In this document: piece after piece, positions 44,194-53,517 of the stretch | Layout of the letters: every line of letters starts with the position of its first letter | Numbering within the stretch: position 1 is the first letter of the stretch | Source of the DNA: Microbacterium aurantiacum | GTDB taxonomy: Bacteria; Actinomycetota; Actinomycetes; Actinomycetales; Microbacteriaceae | NCBI RefSeq assembly: GCF_021654035.1 | Contig: NZ_JAJPDW010000006.1 | Location: 62,001-126,000 of the forward strand | DNA length: 64,000 bases | Direction of reading: 5' to 3' | Notes under the pieces: model-generated | Told to the model about the DNA's origin: nothing | The model's input: only the letters and a program-made list of their open reading frames with translations | Databases searched by the model: none | Translations under genes and position numbers: made by a program

Positions 44194-47100
44194 CTACCCC
44201 GCGGTCTGCTCCGGCTCCGGCCACAGCTGATCCAGAAGCTGCGCCACCCACGCCACCAGCGCCGCATCCGTGAGGATCGCGCCGTCCGCGGTCGGCAGCG
44301 GCACCACGAGCGCGTCGCCCCCGGCGAGGAGCTTCGCCTTCGGGTACAGGCGCTGCAGGCGCACGCGCATCGAATCGGGGAGGTTCGCGGGCGCGATCCG
44401 GAGGTTCGGGCCCATCGCCACGACGTCGGCGAGCTGGGCGCGCGCGGCCCGTCGGCGCAGGTGGGCGATCGAGAAGAGCCCCTCGACCTCCTCCGGCGGT
44501 GCGCCGTAGCGGTCGGCGAGTTCCTCGCGGACGAGGGCGATCGCGCCCTCCTTCGCGGTGGCCGACGCCGCGGCGGAGAGCTTCTGGTAGGCCTCGAGGC
44601 GGAGCCGCTCGCTGTCGATGTACGAGTCGGGGATGCGCGCCTCGACGGGGAGCTCCAGGCGCAGCTCGGCGGGCCCCTCGGTCTCCTCGCCGCGGAAGGT
44701 CGCGACGGCTTCGCCGATCATGCGCAGGTAGAGGTCGAAGCCGACCCCCGCGATGTGACCGGCCTGCTCGGCGCCGAGGAGGTTTCCCGCTCCGCGGATC
44801 TCGAGGTCCTTGAGCGCGACCTGCATCCCGGAACCGAGGTCGTTGTTGACGGCGATCGTCTCCAACCGATCGGCCGCCGTCTCGGACAGCGGCTTCTGAT
44901 CGTCGTAGAGGAAGTAGGCGTAGGCGCGTTCGCGCGCGCGCCCGACGCGACCTCGAAGCTGGTGGAGCTGGCTGAGTCCGTACTTATCGGCGCGGTCGAT
45001 GATGATCGTGTTCGCGTTGGCGATGTCCAGACCCGTCTCGATGATGGTCGTCGAGACGAGGACGTCGGCCTTGCGCTCCCAGAAGTCGTCCACCACCTGT
45101 TCGAGCTGATGCTCGCCCATCTGCCCGTGCGCCACGGCGATGCGTGCCTCCGGTACGAGCTCGGCCAGATCGGCCGCCACCCGCTGGATCGACTGAACGC
45201 GGTTGTGCACGTAGAACACCTGCCCCTCGCGCAGGAGCTCCCGTCGGATCGCCGCGGCGATCTGCTTGTCGTTGCGCGCTCCGACGTAAGACAGGATCGG
45301 ATGCCGGTCCTCCGGAGGGGTCGCGAGCGTGGACATCTCCCGGATGCCGGTGACGGCCATCTCCAGGGTCCGGGGGATCGGCGTCGCGCTCATCGCGAGG
45401 ATGTCGACGTTGGTCTTCAGCTTCTTCAGGGCATCCTTGTGCTCGACGCCGAACCGCTGCTCCTCGTCGATGATCATCAGTCCGAGATCCTTGAAGACCA
45501 CCTGCTCGGTGAGGATGCGGTGGGTGCCGATGACCATGTCGATCGTGCCGTCGGCAAGGCCCGCGACGATCTCCGTGGCCTGCTTGTCGGTCTGGAAGCG
45601 CGACAGCGCCCGGACCTTCACGGGGAATCCGGCGAAGCGCTCGGTGAAGGTCTCGGTGTGCTGCTTGACCAGAAGCGTGGTGGGCACGAGCATCGCGACC
45701 TGTTTGCCGTCCTGGATGGCCTTGAAGGCCGCGCGCACGGCCACCTCGGTCTTGCCGAACCCGACGTCTCCGGAGAGCAGGCGGTCCATCGGGACCGGCT
45801 TCTCCATGTCGGCTTTGATCTCGTCGATCGTCTGGAGCTGATCGGGGGTCTCGGCGAAGGGGAAGGCCTCCTCCAGCTCCCGCTGCCAGGGCGTGTCTGG
45901 TCCGAACGCGTGACCCTTGGCCGACATCCGCGCCGAGTACAGCTTCACCAGCTCGACCGCGATGTCGCGGACGGCCCGGCGCGCCTTGCCCTTCGCGGCG
46001 GCCCAATCGCTGCCGCCCATCTTCGACAGCGTCGGCGCCTCTCCCCCGACGTAGCGCGAGAGGAGGTCCAGCTGGTCGGTGGGCACGAAGAGACGGTCCC
46101 CCGGGTAGCCGCGCTTGGACGGCGCGTACTCCAGCACGAGGTACTCGCGCGTCGTCTTCACCGCGTTGCGCCCCCCGGAGGAGACCTCCCGCTGAGTGAG
46201 CTCGATGAAGCGGCCGATACCGTGGGTGGCGTGGACGACGATGTCGCCGGGCTTCAGCTGCAACGGGTCGACGACGTTCTTCCGCCGCGATGCGAGCTTC
46301 TTCACCACCCGCTGGTCGCCGCCGATGGTCCGCCCGTAGAACTCCGACTCGGTGAGGACCGCCAGGCGCGCGTCGGCGACTTCGAAGCCACGCTCGAGTT
46401 CGGTCACGACCGCGTGGACGACCCCCGGCTCCGGGAGCTCGGCGAGATCGGACACCACGCGCGCGGCCGTGCCGTGCTCGGCCAGGACGTCGCGGGCGCG
46501 CTCGACGAGCCCCGCGCCGGAGGCGGCCACCACGACCCGCCAGCCGTCGGCGAGGAGCCCCGCGACGTGCTCGATCGCGCCGTCGACGTTGCCGTGGAAG
46601 GAGGGCACCGGAGCACCGAGCACACGGATGGTCGCCGACCGCTCCAGCGCGACGTCGATGTCGATGTCGATGAGACCCTCCGCGAGGGCATCCGCCGCTC
46701 CGGAATCGAAGGTGCTGAGGGTCCACCACACGTCCCCGCGCTCCGCGGCGGCGGCACGGAGAGCGGGAAGGGAGAGGAAATCGCCCGCTCCGAGATCGAC
46801 CGGCGTCTTGGCCCCTGCCGTCGCCGCGCTCCATGCCGCATCGAGGAACTCGCGGTTCGTGTCGCTGAGCGTGATCGCCCGGGTGATGGCGCGCTCCGGC
46901 TCGACCAGCACGACCGCGGCCCGTTCGGGCAGATAGTCCGCGAGGCTCACCAGTCGATCGGCGACCGCGGGCAGGAGCGACTCCATGCCCTCCACGGGAA
47001 TGCCCTCGGACATCTTCTCCAGCATCGACCGCAGGCCCGGGAACGACTCCGTCAGCCCCGCCGCGCGCTCGCGCACGGCGTCGGTGAGCAGCAGTTCGCG

Positions 47101-47799
47101 GCTGGCGATGAGGGAGACCTCCGCGATCTCCCCGGGGAGGGAGCGCTGGTCGGCCACGGAGAACGCGCGGATCTGATCGACCTCGTCGCCGAAGAACTCC
47201 ACGCGGAAGGGGTGTGCCGCCGTCGGCGGGAAGACGTCGAGGATTCCACCGCGCACGGCGAACTCGCCCCGGCGGGACACCATGTCCACGCGGTGGTACG
47301 CGAGTGTCACCAGCTCGCGCGCCACGTCGGCGAGATCGTGGGCGCGGCTCCCCGCCGTCAGCACCACGGGGCGGATGTCGGTGAGCCCGGCGGCCAGCGG
47401 CTGGACCGCGGCCCGCACGGAGGCGGTGATCACCAGCGGCGTGGTCCCGGACCACTCCGCGATCCGCCCGAGGGCCTCCAGGCGCCGGCCCACGATCTCG
47501 GCACTCGGGCTCAGCCGCTCGTGCGGGAGGGTCTCCCACGCGGGGAAGTGCAGCATCTCGGCGCCGGGCACGAGGGAGCGCAGCGCCGGACCGAAGGATT
47601 CCGCGCGGCGCCCGGTGGGCGCGATGACGAGGACGACGGGCGGGTGTCCCGCCGCACGTCGTCGTTCGAGGAGAGCGGCGACGAGGGGGGCGTCCAGGCC
47701 TTCGACGAGCGAGAAATCGGCGTCGACGGATGCCGCGGCGACGGCATCCCGAAACGATTCGGCCTGTTCGAGGGCGCGGAGGATCCCGGGAACTGTCAC
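44194..47799 (-). CDS. mfd: Transcription-repair coupling factor
   Basis: Removes stalled RNA polymerase at DNA lesions and recruits UvrA. The 1201-residue protein has the N-terminal UvrB-like region, the polymerase-interacting domain (LKPGDIVVHATHGIGRFIEL), and helicase motifs LLSGDVGFGKTEVAVRAAF (Walker A), IIDEEQRFGVEHKD (DEEQ) and LAMSATPIPRTLEMA. IIETGLDIANANTIIIDRAD, QLRGRVGR and the C-terminal TRCF domain complete it. The GTG at 47799 is 6 nt after TAGACT. Confidence 0.97.
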   Translation of the reverse strand: MTVPGILRALEQAESFRDAVAAASVDADFSLVEGLDAPLVAALLERRRAAGHPPVVLVIAPTGRRAESFGPALRSLVPGAEMLHFPAWETLPHERLSPSAEIVGRRLEALGRIAEWSGTTPLVITASVRAAVQPLAAGLTDIRPVVLTAGSRAHDLADVARELVTLAYHRVDMVSRRGEFAVRGGILDVFPPTAAHPFRVEFFGDEVDQIRAFSVADQRSLPGEIAEVSLIASRELLLTDAVRERAAGLTESFPGLRSMLEKMSEGIPVEGMESLLPAVADRLVSLADYLPERAAVVLVEPERAITRAITLSDTNREFLDAAWSAATAGAKTPVDLGAGDFLSLPALRAAAAERGDVWWTLSTFDSGAADALAEGLIDIDIDVALERSATIRVLGAPVPSFHGNVDGAIEHVAGLLADGWRVVVAASGAGLVERARDVLAEHGTAARVVSDLAELPEPGVVHAVVTELERGFEVADARLAVLTESEFYGRTIGGDQRVVKKLASRRKNVVDPLQLKPGDIVVHATHGIGRFIELTQREVSSGGRNAVKTTREYLVLEYAPSKRGYPGDRLFVPTDQLDLLSRYVGGEAPTLSKMGGSDWAAAKGKARRAVRDIAVELVKLYSARMSAKGHAFGPDTPWQRELEEAFPFAETPDQLQTIDEIKADMEKPVPMDRLLSGDVGFGKTEVAVRAAFKAIQDGKQVAMLVPTTLLVKQHTETFTERFAGFPVKVRALSRFQTDKQATEIVAGLADGTIDMVIGTHRILTEQVVFKDLGLMIIDEEQRFGVEHKDALKKLKTNVDILAMSATPIPRTLEMAVTGIREMSTLATPPEDRHPILSYVGARNDKQIAAAIRRELLREGQVFYVHNRVQSIQRVAADLAELVPEARIAVAHGQMGEHQLEQVVDDFWERKADVLVSTTIIETGLDIANANTIIIDRADKYGLSQLHQLRGRVGRARERAYAYFLYDDQKPLSETAADRLETIAVNNDLGSGMQVALKDLEIRGAGNLLGAEQAGHIAGVGFDLYLRMIGEAVATFRGEETEGPAELRLELPVEARIPDSYIDSERLRLEAYQKLSAAASATAKEGAIALVREELADRYGAPPEEVEGLFSIAHLRRRAARAQLADVVAMGPNLRIAPANLPDSMRVRLQRLYPKAKLLAGGDALVVPLPTADGAILTDAALVAWVAQLLDQLWPEPEQTAG

Positions 47800-47805
47800 C
47801 GCAGA

Positions 47806-47811
47806 AGTCTA
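47806..47811 (-). promoter_or_regulatory. Leaderless -10 box (TAGACT) of mfd
   Basis: TAGACT, 6 nt, then the GTG at 47799. Confidence 0.5.
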
Positions 47812-47823
47812 CGGGGCCGCGCC

Positions 47824-47829
47824 TAGGAT
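47824..47829 (+). promoter_or_regulatory. Leaderless -10 box (TAGGAT) of the 47837 gene
   Basis: TAGGAT, 7 nt, then the GTG at 47837. It lies 12 bp from the mfd box on the other strand, so the two promoters are back to back. Confidence 0.45.
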
Positions 47830-47836
47830 GAGAGCC

Positions 47837-48412
47837 GTGAGCGACCAGATCCCCTCTCCCCCGCCCGGACCGACGCCCGCACCCTCGGGCGCGGACGCGG
47901 GGGGCGGGCGGTACGCACCGCCCCCCGGGTACGCGCTCGCCCCGGCACCGGTCGCTCCCTACGGCAATCCGCTGCGTCCGTCCGACTCCCCGTACGGCGT
48001 GCCCGTCGCCGGCCCGCCGCCCGCGGCCGCCGCGACGCTCGGCATCATCGCCTTCGTGCTCTCCCTCGTCGCCGCCGTCGGCACCTCGATCGTGGCGGCC
48101 GTCGCCGCGTACCGGGTCGGTCTCGGCGCCGGACGCCGCCTCTTCGACGACGCGATGGTCGGTTCCTTCGACTGGTCCTTCCTCGCACCCGTGCGCGGGG
48201 ACGTGCTGTGGACGGAGATCGCCTTCTGGACCGGCACGGCGCTCGGTATCTGGGCCCTTGTGCAGGGCATCATCGCCATCGTGAAGCGGCGAGGACGGGG
48301 CTTCGGCATCGCCGCCGTCGTCATCGCCTGCCTCGGTCCCGTGGTCTTCGGAGTCGTCGTGCAGAGCCTCCTCGCCGCCGGGCTGGCGGCGGGCACGGGC
48401 CTGACCGGCTGA
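47837..48412 (+). CDS. DUF4190-like proline-rich membrane protein
   Basis: A 191-residue protein: a disordered Pro/Ala/Gly-rich cytoplasmic half (PPPGPTPAPSGADAGGG, YAPPPGYALAPAPVAPYG) and then three to four membrane helices. The helices are LGIIAFVLSLVAAVGTSIVAA, WTGTALGIWALVQGIIAIV and GIAAVVIACLGPVVFGVVV. The layout resembles small actinobacterial DUF4190-type proteins; function unknown. The GTG at 47837 suits the leaderless box; an ATG at 47828 would add three codons. Confidence 0.75.
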   Translation: MSDQIPSPPPGPTPAPSGADAGGGRYAPPPGYALAPAPVAPYGNPLRPSDSPYGVPVAGPPPAAAATLGIIAFVLSLVAAVGTSIVAAVAAYRVGLGAGRRLFDDAMVGSFDWSFLAPVRGDVLWTEIAFWTGTALGIWALVQGIIAIVKRRGRGFGIAAVVIACLGPVVFGVVVQSLLAAGLAAGTGLTG

Positions 48413-48433
48413 CCTTACCGCGGCGCGATCTCG

Positions 48434-49018
48434 TCAGGGACGCGGCGCGTGATGCTTCTGCTGCGCGGCCACCAGACCCGCATCCACGATGTCCTCGACG
48501 GCGTCGGCGGCTTCGGAGACGTGCAGCGGCAGGTTCGCGCGCTCGGCGGCGGAGAACGGGTCCAGCACCCAGTCGGCGGGGTCCTGGCGTCCCGGCGGGC
48601 GGCCGATTCCGACGCGCACGCGGACGAAGTCGGGGCTGCTGAGCGCCTTCGCCACATCGCGCACGCCGTTGTGTCCACCGTGCCCGCCGCCGGTCTTGAG
48701 CTTGAGCGTGTCGAACGGGATGTCGAGCTCGTCGTGCACGACGATGGTCCGCTCCGGGCCCACGCCGTAGAAGCGCGCGAGCCCGGCGACCGGTCCGCCC
48801 GAGACGTTCATGAAGCTGTTGGGCTTGCCGAGGACGAGCTTCGCCGCACCAGGACGCAGCCAGGTCTCCGCGACCCGGGCACCGGCCTTGTGCGCGCGGA
48901 ACGCCACACGGCGTCGCGCGGCGAGCTCATCGAGGACCATCTGGCCCACGTTGTGCCGGGTCGCCTCGTACCGCGGACCGGGATTGCCCAGTCCGATGAC
49001 CAGCCAGGTCTCCGCCAT
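48434..49018 (-). CDS. pth: Peptidyl-tRNA hydrolase
   Basis: Recycles peptidyl-tRNA released from ribosomes. The 194-residue protein has [21 protein letters not shown] (catalytic His in RHN), [39 protein letters not shown] and [11 protein letters not shown]. The ATG at 49018 is preceded by a G-rich ribosome binding site. It follows rplY on the same strand across a hairpin. Confidence 0.96.
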   Translation of the reverse strand: MAETWLVIGLGNPGPRYEATRHNVGQMVLDELAARRRVAFRAHKAGARVAETWLRPGAAKLVLGKPNSFMNVSGGPVAGLARFYGVGPERTIVVHDELDIPFDTLKLKTGGGHGGHNGVRDVAKALSSPDFVRVRVGIGRPPGRQDPADWVLDPFSAAERANLPLHVSEAADAVEDIVDAGLVAAQQKHHAPRP

Positions 49019-49038
49019 CACCCACCCCCTCTACGCGA

Positions 49039-49071
49039 CGACCCGCCCGCGACGATGTCGGGGGCGGGTCG
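49039..49071 (-). terminator. Hairpin between rplY and pth
   Basis: CGACCCGCCC at 49039-49048 pairs perfectly with 49062-49071. It follows the rplY stop and precedes pth, a full or partial terminator. Confidence 0.6.
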
Positions 49072-49089
49072 CTGCGTGACGAAAAGTCC

Positions 49090-49728
49090 TTACTCGGACG
49101 CGCCTTCGGCCTCGGCCTCTTCGGCCTGCTCGGCGGCGACCTCGGCGTCAGCCTCGGCGATCTCCTCTTCGGCGGCGAGGGTGTCGACCGGGACCGAGAC
49201 GGCGACGATGAGCGTCTCACCGTCGACGGCGAGGCTCGCGCCCTTCGGGAGCGTGAGGTCGGCGGCGGTGATGCGCGTGCCGTCCTCGAGCCCCTCGACG
49301 TCGACCTCGACGTTCTGCGGGATGTGGGTGGCCTCCACCTCGAGGGCGATCGTCGCGGCGTCGAGGTTGGCGATGGTGCCGGGGAAGGGCTCGCCCACGA
49401 CGACGACGGGGACGTCGACCTGGACCTTCTCGCCCTTCTTGACCACGAGCAGGTCGATGTGCTCGATGATCTGGTGCACCGGGTCCTTCTGCACGTCCTT
49501 GACGAGCGTGAGGTGCTGCGTGCCGTTGACGTCGAGCTCCAGCAGGGCGTTCGCGCGACGGATCAGCAGCGACACCTGGTGCCCGGGGAGGGCGACGTGC
49601 ACGGGGTCGGTTCCGTGACCGTAGATGACGGCGGGGATCTTGCCGGCGGCGCGGAGGCGGCGGGCGAAGCCCTTTCCGAAGTTCTCGCGAAGCTCGGCGT
49701 GGACCTTGGTGTCGGTCTCAGTCGACAT
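49090..49728 (-). CDS. rplY: 50S ribosomal protein L25/general stress protein Ctc
   Basis: Binds 5S rRNA. The 212-residue long (Ctc/TL5) form has the N-terminal L25 domain (HAELRENFGKGFARRLRAAGKIPAVIYGHG, HLTLVKDVQKDPVHQIIEHIDL) and the C-terminal beta domain (VEVEATHIPQNVEVDVEGLEDGT region). An acidic Ala/Glu tail follows. The ATG at 49728 follows GAGGAGAG. A small ACGGGC/GCCCGT hairpin sits just before the ribosome binding site at 49740-49754. Confidence 0.95.
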   Translation of the reverse strand: MSTETDTKVHAELRENFGKGFARRLRAAGKIPAVIYGHGTDPVHVALPGHQVSLLIRRANALLELDVNGTQHLTLVKDVQKDPVHQIIEHIDLLVVKKGEKVQVDVPVVVVGEPFPGTIANLDAATIALEVEATHIPQNVEVDVEGLEDGTRITAADLTLPKGASLAVDGETLIVAVSVPVDTLAAEEEIAEADAEVAAEQAEEAEAEGASE

Positions 49729-49977
49729 GTTCTCTCCTCACGGGCATGGCCCGTCTTGATCGAGGGCCCGCGCGTGCGGCCGGCCCAGGGGTCTGCGGGG
49801 ATCTCTCGTCGCTCTCGCGCACGTGAGGCACGCCGACAGCCTGCGCCACCCGCGTCGATCACGGTGACCGCACCCGCACCTGCGGGCGTCGGTCTCCCTC
49901 GCCGAGGATCCAAGGATCCACTCTACCAGCGCCGCCGGTAGCATGGAGGACGCCCCCTAGCTCCCGGAGGAACACCC

Positions 49978-50100
49978 ATGGAATACGGATTCGCCTCGCA
50001 CCTCGTCCTGTGGTCGATCGTCGCCCTCAGCGCGGTGGGACTCGTGGCCACGCTGGGAGCGTCGTGGGCGATGGTGAAGGGCGCGGCCTACAAGGACTGA
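49978..50100 (+). CDS. Small 40-residue membrane protein
   Basis: A 40-residue open frame starting at an ATG with CCCGGAGG 7-9 nt upstream: MEYGFASHLVLWSIVALSAV and a second hydrophobic half, LVATLGASWAMVKGAAYKD. It reads as one long membrane helix with a short lysine-containing tail. The good ribosome binding site, the TAGCAT box near 49939 and the clean composition argue for a real small protein. Its end overlaps the convergent dehydrogenase by 13 bp. The stretch 49755-49930 before it shows no gene. Confidence 0.55.
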   Translation: MEYGFASHLVLWSIVALSAVGLVATLGASWAMVKGAAYKD

Positions 50101-51131
50101 GCGCCTGCGGCCGGAGTGTCCCCCGGCCAGACGGCGACGACGACCTTCCCCGACCGCTCGGAATCCCGCGCGACGGCGAACGCGCCTTCTGCGTCGTCGG
50201 CGGGGAGGACGTGGGTGATCACCTGCTCGATCTCCGGACGCCGGTCGAGCAGGTCGACTGCCGCATCGATCTCCTCCGCGAAGCGGAACGTCCCGACGAA
50301 CGTCACCTCCTTCGAGATGAAGGGGGCGAGATTGACCGGTCGCGCCTCGTCGGGAACCATGCCGACCTGCACCACGACCCCGCGCGGACGCACCGCGGCG
50401 AGGGCCGCTGAGATGGATGCCGCGACGCCGGAGCATTCGAGCACCACATCGTAGGAGCCGGCATCCAGCGTCTCGGCCGAGACATCGACGACGCGGTCGG
50501 CACCGAGGGCCGAGGCCCGAGCGAGCGGCCCCGGGAGCACGTCCGTCGCGGTCACCGAGCCCGCACCCGCGTCGATCGCGGCAGCGACGGCCAGCAGACC
50601 GATCGGGCCGGAGCCGGTGACGAGGACGCGCGCACCCGAGACCTCCCCCGCACGGGACAGGGCGTGCAACGCCACGGCGAGCGGTTCCGCGAGGACCGCG
50701 CGACGCACAGGCAGGGACCCCGGGAGGACGCGGACCATCGCGCGATCGACCACGAGGTGCTCGGCGAGCCCTCCCTGGGTGTGCGGCCACGTGGATGCGC
50801 TCCCCAGGTAGGCCCCGTTTGGCCACAGGTGCGGGGCGTCCGGCAGGGACGGTGCCGGGTCGCCGAAGGTCGCCGGATGAACGGTGACGGGCGTTCCGGC
50901 GGGCCAGCGACCGGAGGGATCCCGGTCGATCCGCCCCGACACCTCGTGACCGGGGATGAGGGGTTCGCGCACGACGTACGCGCCGTTCGCGCCCTCGAAG
51001 TAGTAGTGCAGGTCAGACCCGCAGATCCCGACGTAGTCGATCCGGACGCGCACCTGGTCGGGGCCGGGTTCGGGGGTGTCGACCTCGCGGACGACGAGGG
51101 TCTGCCGGGCGTCGATGAAGGCGGCGCGCAT
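50088..51131 (-). CDS. Zinc-dependent alcohol dehydrogenase, L-idonate 5-dehydrogenase-like
   Basis: A 347-residue medium-chain dehydrogenase. It has the catalytic zinc Cys in VGICGSDLHYYFEG, GHEVSGRI with the His and Glu, and the cofactor loop VLVTGSGPIGLLAVAAA. DVVLECSGVAASI and a C-terminal domain with FRFAEEIDAAVDLL follow. The structural-zinc cysteine cluster is missing, replaced by a loop (APSLPDAPHLWPNGAYLG), as in idonate-type enzymes. It likely oxidises L-idonate to 5-ketogluconate, judged from its place in the gluconate locus. Confidence 0.85.
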   Translation of the reverse strand: MRAAFIDARQTLVVREVDTPEPGPDQVRVRIDYVGICGSDLHYYFEGANGAYVVREPLIPGHEVSGRIDRDPSGRWPAGTPVTVHPATFGDPAPSLPDAPHLWPNGAYLGSASTWPHTQGGLAEHLVVDRAMVRVLPGSLPVRRAVLAEPLAVALHALSRAGEVSGARVLVTGSGPIGLLAVAAAIDAGAGSVTATDVLPGPLARASALGADRVVDVSAETLDAGSYDVVLECSGVAASISAALAAVRPRGVVVQVGMVPDEARPVNLAPFISKEVTFVGTFRFAEEIDAAVDLLDRRPEIEQVITHVLPADDAEGAFAVARDSERSGKVVVAVWPGDTPAAGAQSL

Positions 51132-51147
51132 GGGGGTCCTTTCGGGA

Positions 51148-51915
51148 TCAGACGACGGCGGTCATCCCGCCGTCGACGAAGAGGTTCTGGCCCGAGACGA
51201 AGCTCGAGGCATCGGAGACGAGGAAGAGGAGGGCGCCGTCGAGCTCGGCGAAGTCGCCCCAGCGACGCGCGGGCGTCCGCTCGGTGAGCCAGGCGGTGAA
51301 CGCCTCGTCCTCGACGAGAGCCGCGTTCATCTCGGTGGCGAAGTAGCCCGGCGAGAGGGCGTTGACCTGGATGCCGTGGCGGGCGAGGTCCGCGGCCATG
51401 CCCTTCGTGAGCTGGGCCACCCCACCCTTGGACGCGGAGTACGGGGCGATGGTCTGGCGGGCGAGGTGCGACTGGACGGACGCGACGTTGACGATCTTCC
51501 CCGAGCCGCGGGCGATCATCGCCGGAGCGACGAACCTCGAGACGTAGAACACCCCGGAGAGGTTGGCGGCGATCACGTCGTCCCAGTCCGAGACCGCGAA
51601 GTCCTGGATGGGCGCGCGGCGCTGAACGCCGGCGTTGTTGACGAGGATGTCGGGGGTGCCGACCTGCTCGAGGAGCGCGGAGACGCCGCGCTCAACGGCC
51701 GCGGCATCCGTCACATCGAACGCCACCGCGTGCGCCGGCCGACCGGACAGCGCCTCCGCCTCGGCGCGCGTGCGCTCGACCGCGGCCGCGTCGCGACCGT
51801 GGACGACCACGCGGGCTCCGGCGCGGGCGAGCGCCAGAGCAAGGGAGCGGCCGAGACCCCGGGAGGATCCGGTGACCAGCGCGAGCCGGTCGGAGACATC
51901 GAAGAGCGAGGACAT
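51148..51915 (-). CDS. SDR oxidoreductase, gluconate 5-dehydrogenase-like
   Basis: A 255-residue short-chain dehydrogenase. It has the cofactor motif ALVTGSSRGLGRSLALALA, NNAGVQRR, the catalytic Ser in VASVQSHLARQTIAPYSASKGG with Tyr-x3-Lys, and SPGYFATEMN. By family and neighbours it probably interconverts 5-ketogluconate and gluconate. It follows gntP and precedes the idonate dehydrogenase on the same strand, so the three likely share a transcript. Confidence 0.87.
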   Translation of the reverse strand: MSSLFDVSDRLALVTGSSRGLGRSLALALARAGARVVVHGRDAAAVERTRAEAEALSGRPAHAVAFDVTDAAAVERGVSALLEQVGTPDILVNNAGVQRRAPIQDFAVSDWDDVIAANLSGVFYVSRFVAPAMIARGSGKIVNVASVQSHLARQTIAPYSASKGGVAQLTKGMAADLARHGIQVNALSPGYFATEMNAALVEDEAFTAWLTERTPARRWGDFAELDGALLFLVSDASSFVSGQNLFVDGGMTAVV

Positions 51916-51956
51916 GGATTCTCCCGGGGTCGAAGGCGGTGGGTGGGGGCGCCGGA

Positions 51957-53345
51957 TCAGAGCATCGAGCCGACGGCGAAGACGATGAGCACCAGCCCGA
52001 ACGCGAAGACCGATTCGATCGCCTGCTGCACGGTCCAGGTCTTCAGAGTGGTCTTGACGTCCATCCCCATGAGGCGACCGACCAGCCAGAAGCCGGAGTC
52101 GTTGACGTGACCGGCGAACACGGAACCGGCGGCGGTCGCAAGGGTGATCGCGGCGATCTGGACGGGGTTGAAGTCGCCGGCGATGACGGCCGGAGCCGCC
52201 AGTCCCGCAGCCGTCACGAGGGCGACGGTGGCCGAGCCCTGGGCGAGACGGATGACGACGGCGATGATGTAGGCCGCGACGATGATCGGCAGGCCGAGGT
52301 CCGCGAGCGAGTCGGCGAGCGCGTCACCGATGCCGGACGCGCGGAGCACCGCACCGAACATGCCACCGGCTCCGGTGATGAGGATGACCGAGGCCACGGG
52401 GCCGAGGGCGGAGTCGACGATCTTCTCGAGCGCCGTGCCGTTCTCACCGCGGCGACGGCCGAGGACCACGATCGCGACGAGGACGGTGATGAGGAGGGCC
52501 ACGGCGGAGTTGCCGAGCAGGACCAGCACCTGCACCCACGTGCTGTCGATCGAGACGAAGCCCGCGGAGGCGAGGGTCGTGAGGCCCGTGTTGAGGAAGA
52601 TCAGGAACATCGGCAGCAGGAGCAGGAGGATGATCGTCCGCGGCTTGGGCGGGTTGGTCGGCTGGTCCTCGTCGAGCTCTCCGAAGAGGTTCGGCACGGG
52701 AAGCGGGATGCGCGCGGCGATGAACTTCCCCCACAGGTAGCCGGAGACGTACCAGACCGGGAAGGCGATGACGAGGCCGATGAGCAGGACGATGCCGAGG
52801 TTCGCTCCGTAGAGCTCGGACGCCGTGACGGGCCCGGGGTGGGGCGGCAGGAAGACGTGCATCACCGAGAACGCGGCGGCGGCGGGGATGCCGAACAGCA
52901 GGACGTTGTTCTTCGACACGCGCCGTGCGATCGCGAAGATGATCGGCAGCATCATGACCAGGCCCGCGTCGAAGAACATCGGGAATCCGAGGATCAGCGA
53001 GGCGATACCGAGGGCGAACGGCGCGCGCTTCTCGCCGAAGACCTCGACGAACTTGTCGGCGAGGGCCTTGGCGCCTCCCGAGTGTTCGATCAGCCTCCCG
53101 AGCATGGCGCCGAGTGCCACGAGGAGGGCGACGGTGCCGAGCGTGGCGCCGAACCCTCCGGTCAGGGTCGTCGCGATCGCACCGATCGGCACACCCGCGA
53201 CGAGCGCGGTGAGCAGCGACACGATGATCAGCGTCAGGAAGGCGTGCACCTTGAAGACGATGATCATCACGAGGATGAGCGCGATCGCGCCGGCAGCGAC
53301 GCCGAGCAGCGGCAGGGTCCCCAGGGTCTGGGTCCAATCTTCCAT
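51957..53345 (-). CDS. gntP: Gluconate:H+ symporter, GntP family
   Basis: A 462-residue permease with about 12-14 helices. It shows LLGVAAGAIALILVMIIVFKVHAFL, GFGATLGTVALLVALGAMLGRLIEHSGGA, MFFDAGLVMMLPI, VMHVFLPPHPGPVTASEL and FAGHVNDSGFWLVGR, all GntP signatures. The ATG at 53345 is used. It diverges from the GntR regulator, with a palindromic operator in the gap, and leads the - strand unit with the two dehydrogenases. Confidence 0.94.
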   Translation of the reverse strand: MEDWTQTLGTLPLLGVAAGAIALILVMIIVFKVHAFLTLIIVSLLTALVAGVPIGAIATTLTGGFGATLGTVALLVALGAMLGRLIEHSGGAKALADKFVEVFGEKRAPFALGIASLILGFPMFFDAGLVMMLPIIFAIARRVSKNNVLLFGIPAAAAFSVMHVFLPPHPGPVTASELYGANLGIVLLIGLVIAFPVWYVSGYLWGKFIAARIPLPVPNLFGELDEDQPTNPPKPRTIILLLLLPMFLIFLNTGLTTLASAGFVSIDSTWVQVLVLLGNSAVALLITVLVAIVVLGRRRGENGTALEKIVDSALGPVASVILITGAGGMFGAVLRASGIGDALADSLADLGLPIIVAAYIIAVVIRLAQGSATVALVTAAGLAAPAVIAGDFNPVQIAAITLATAAGSVFAGHVNDSGFWLVGRLMGMDVKTTLKTWTVQQAIESVFAFGLVLIVFAVGSML

Positions 53346-53466
53346 CGAGATCTCCGTTGATGAGAGGAATGGGAGCACCCCCGGGGGGTCCGTGCTCCCG
53401 CGTTAGGATTCGAGCGGTGTCGGCGCGAACCGCGGGGGCACGTCGACGACCGTGAGCATCCTCACA

Positions 53467-53483
53467 CAAAGATCGTATCTTTG
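53467..53483. promoter_or_regulatory. Candidate GntR operator, site 1
   Basis: The palindrome CAAAGAT-CGT-ATCTTTG lies between gntP and the regulator gene. It shares AANGATNNNATCNTT with the site at 56648-56662. Confidence 0.65.
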
Positions 53484-53517
53484 GCAACATGTCGTCATAC
53501 CTTTCGGAAGGAGCGGC

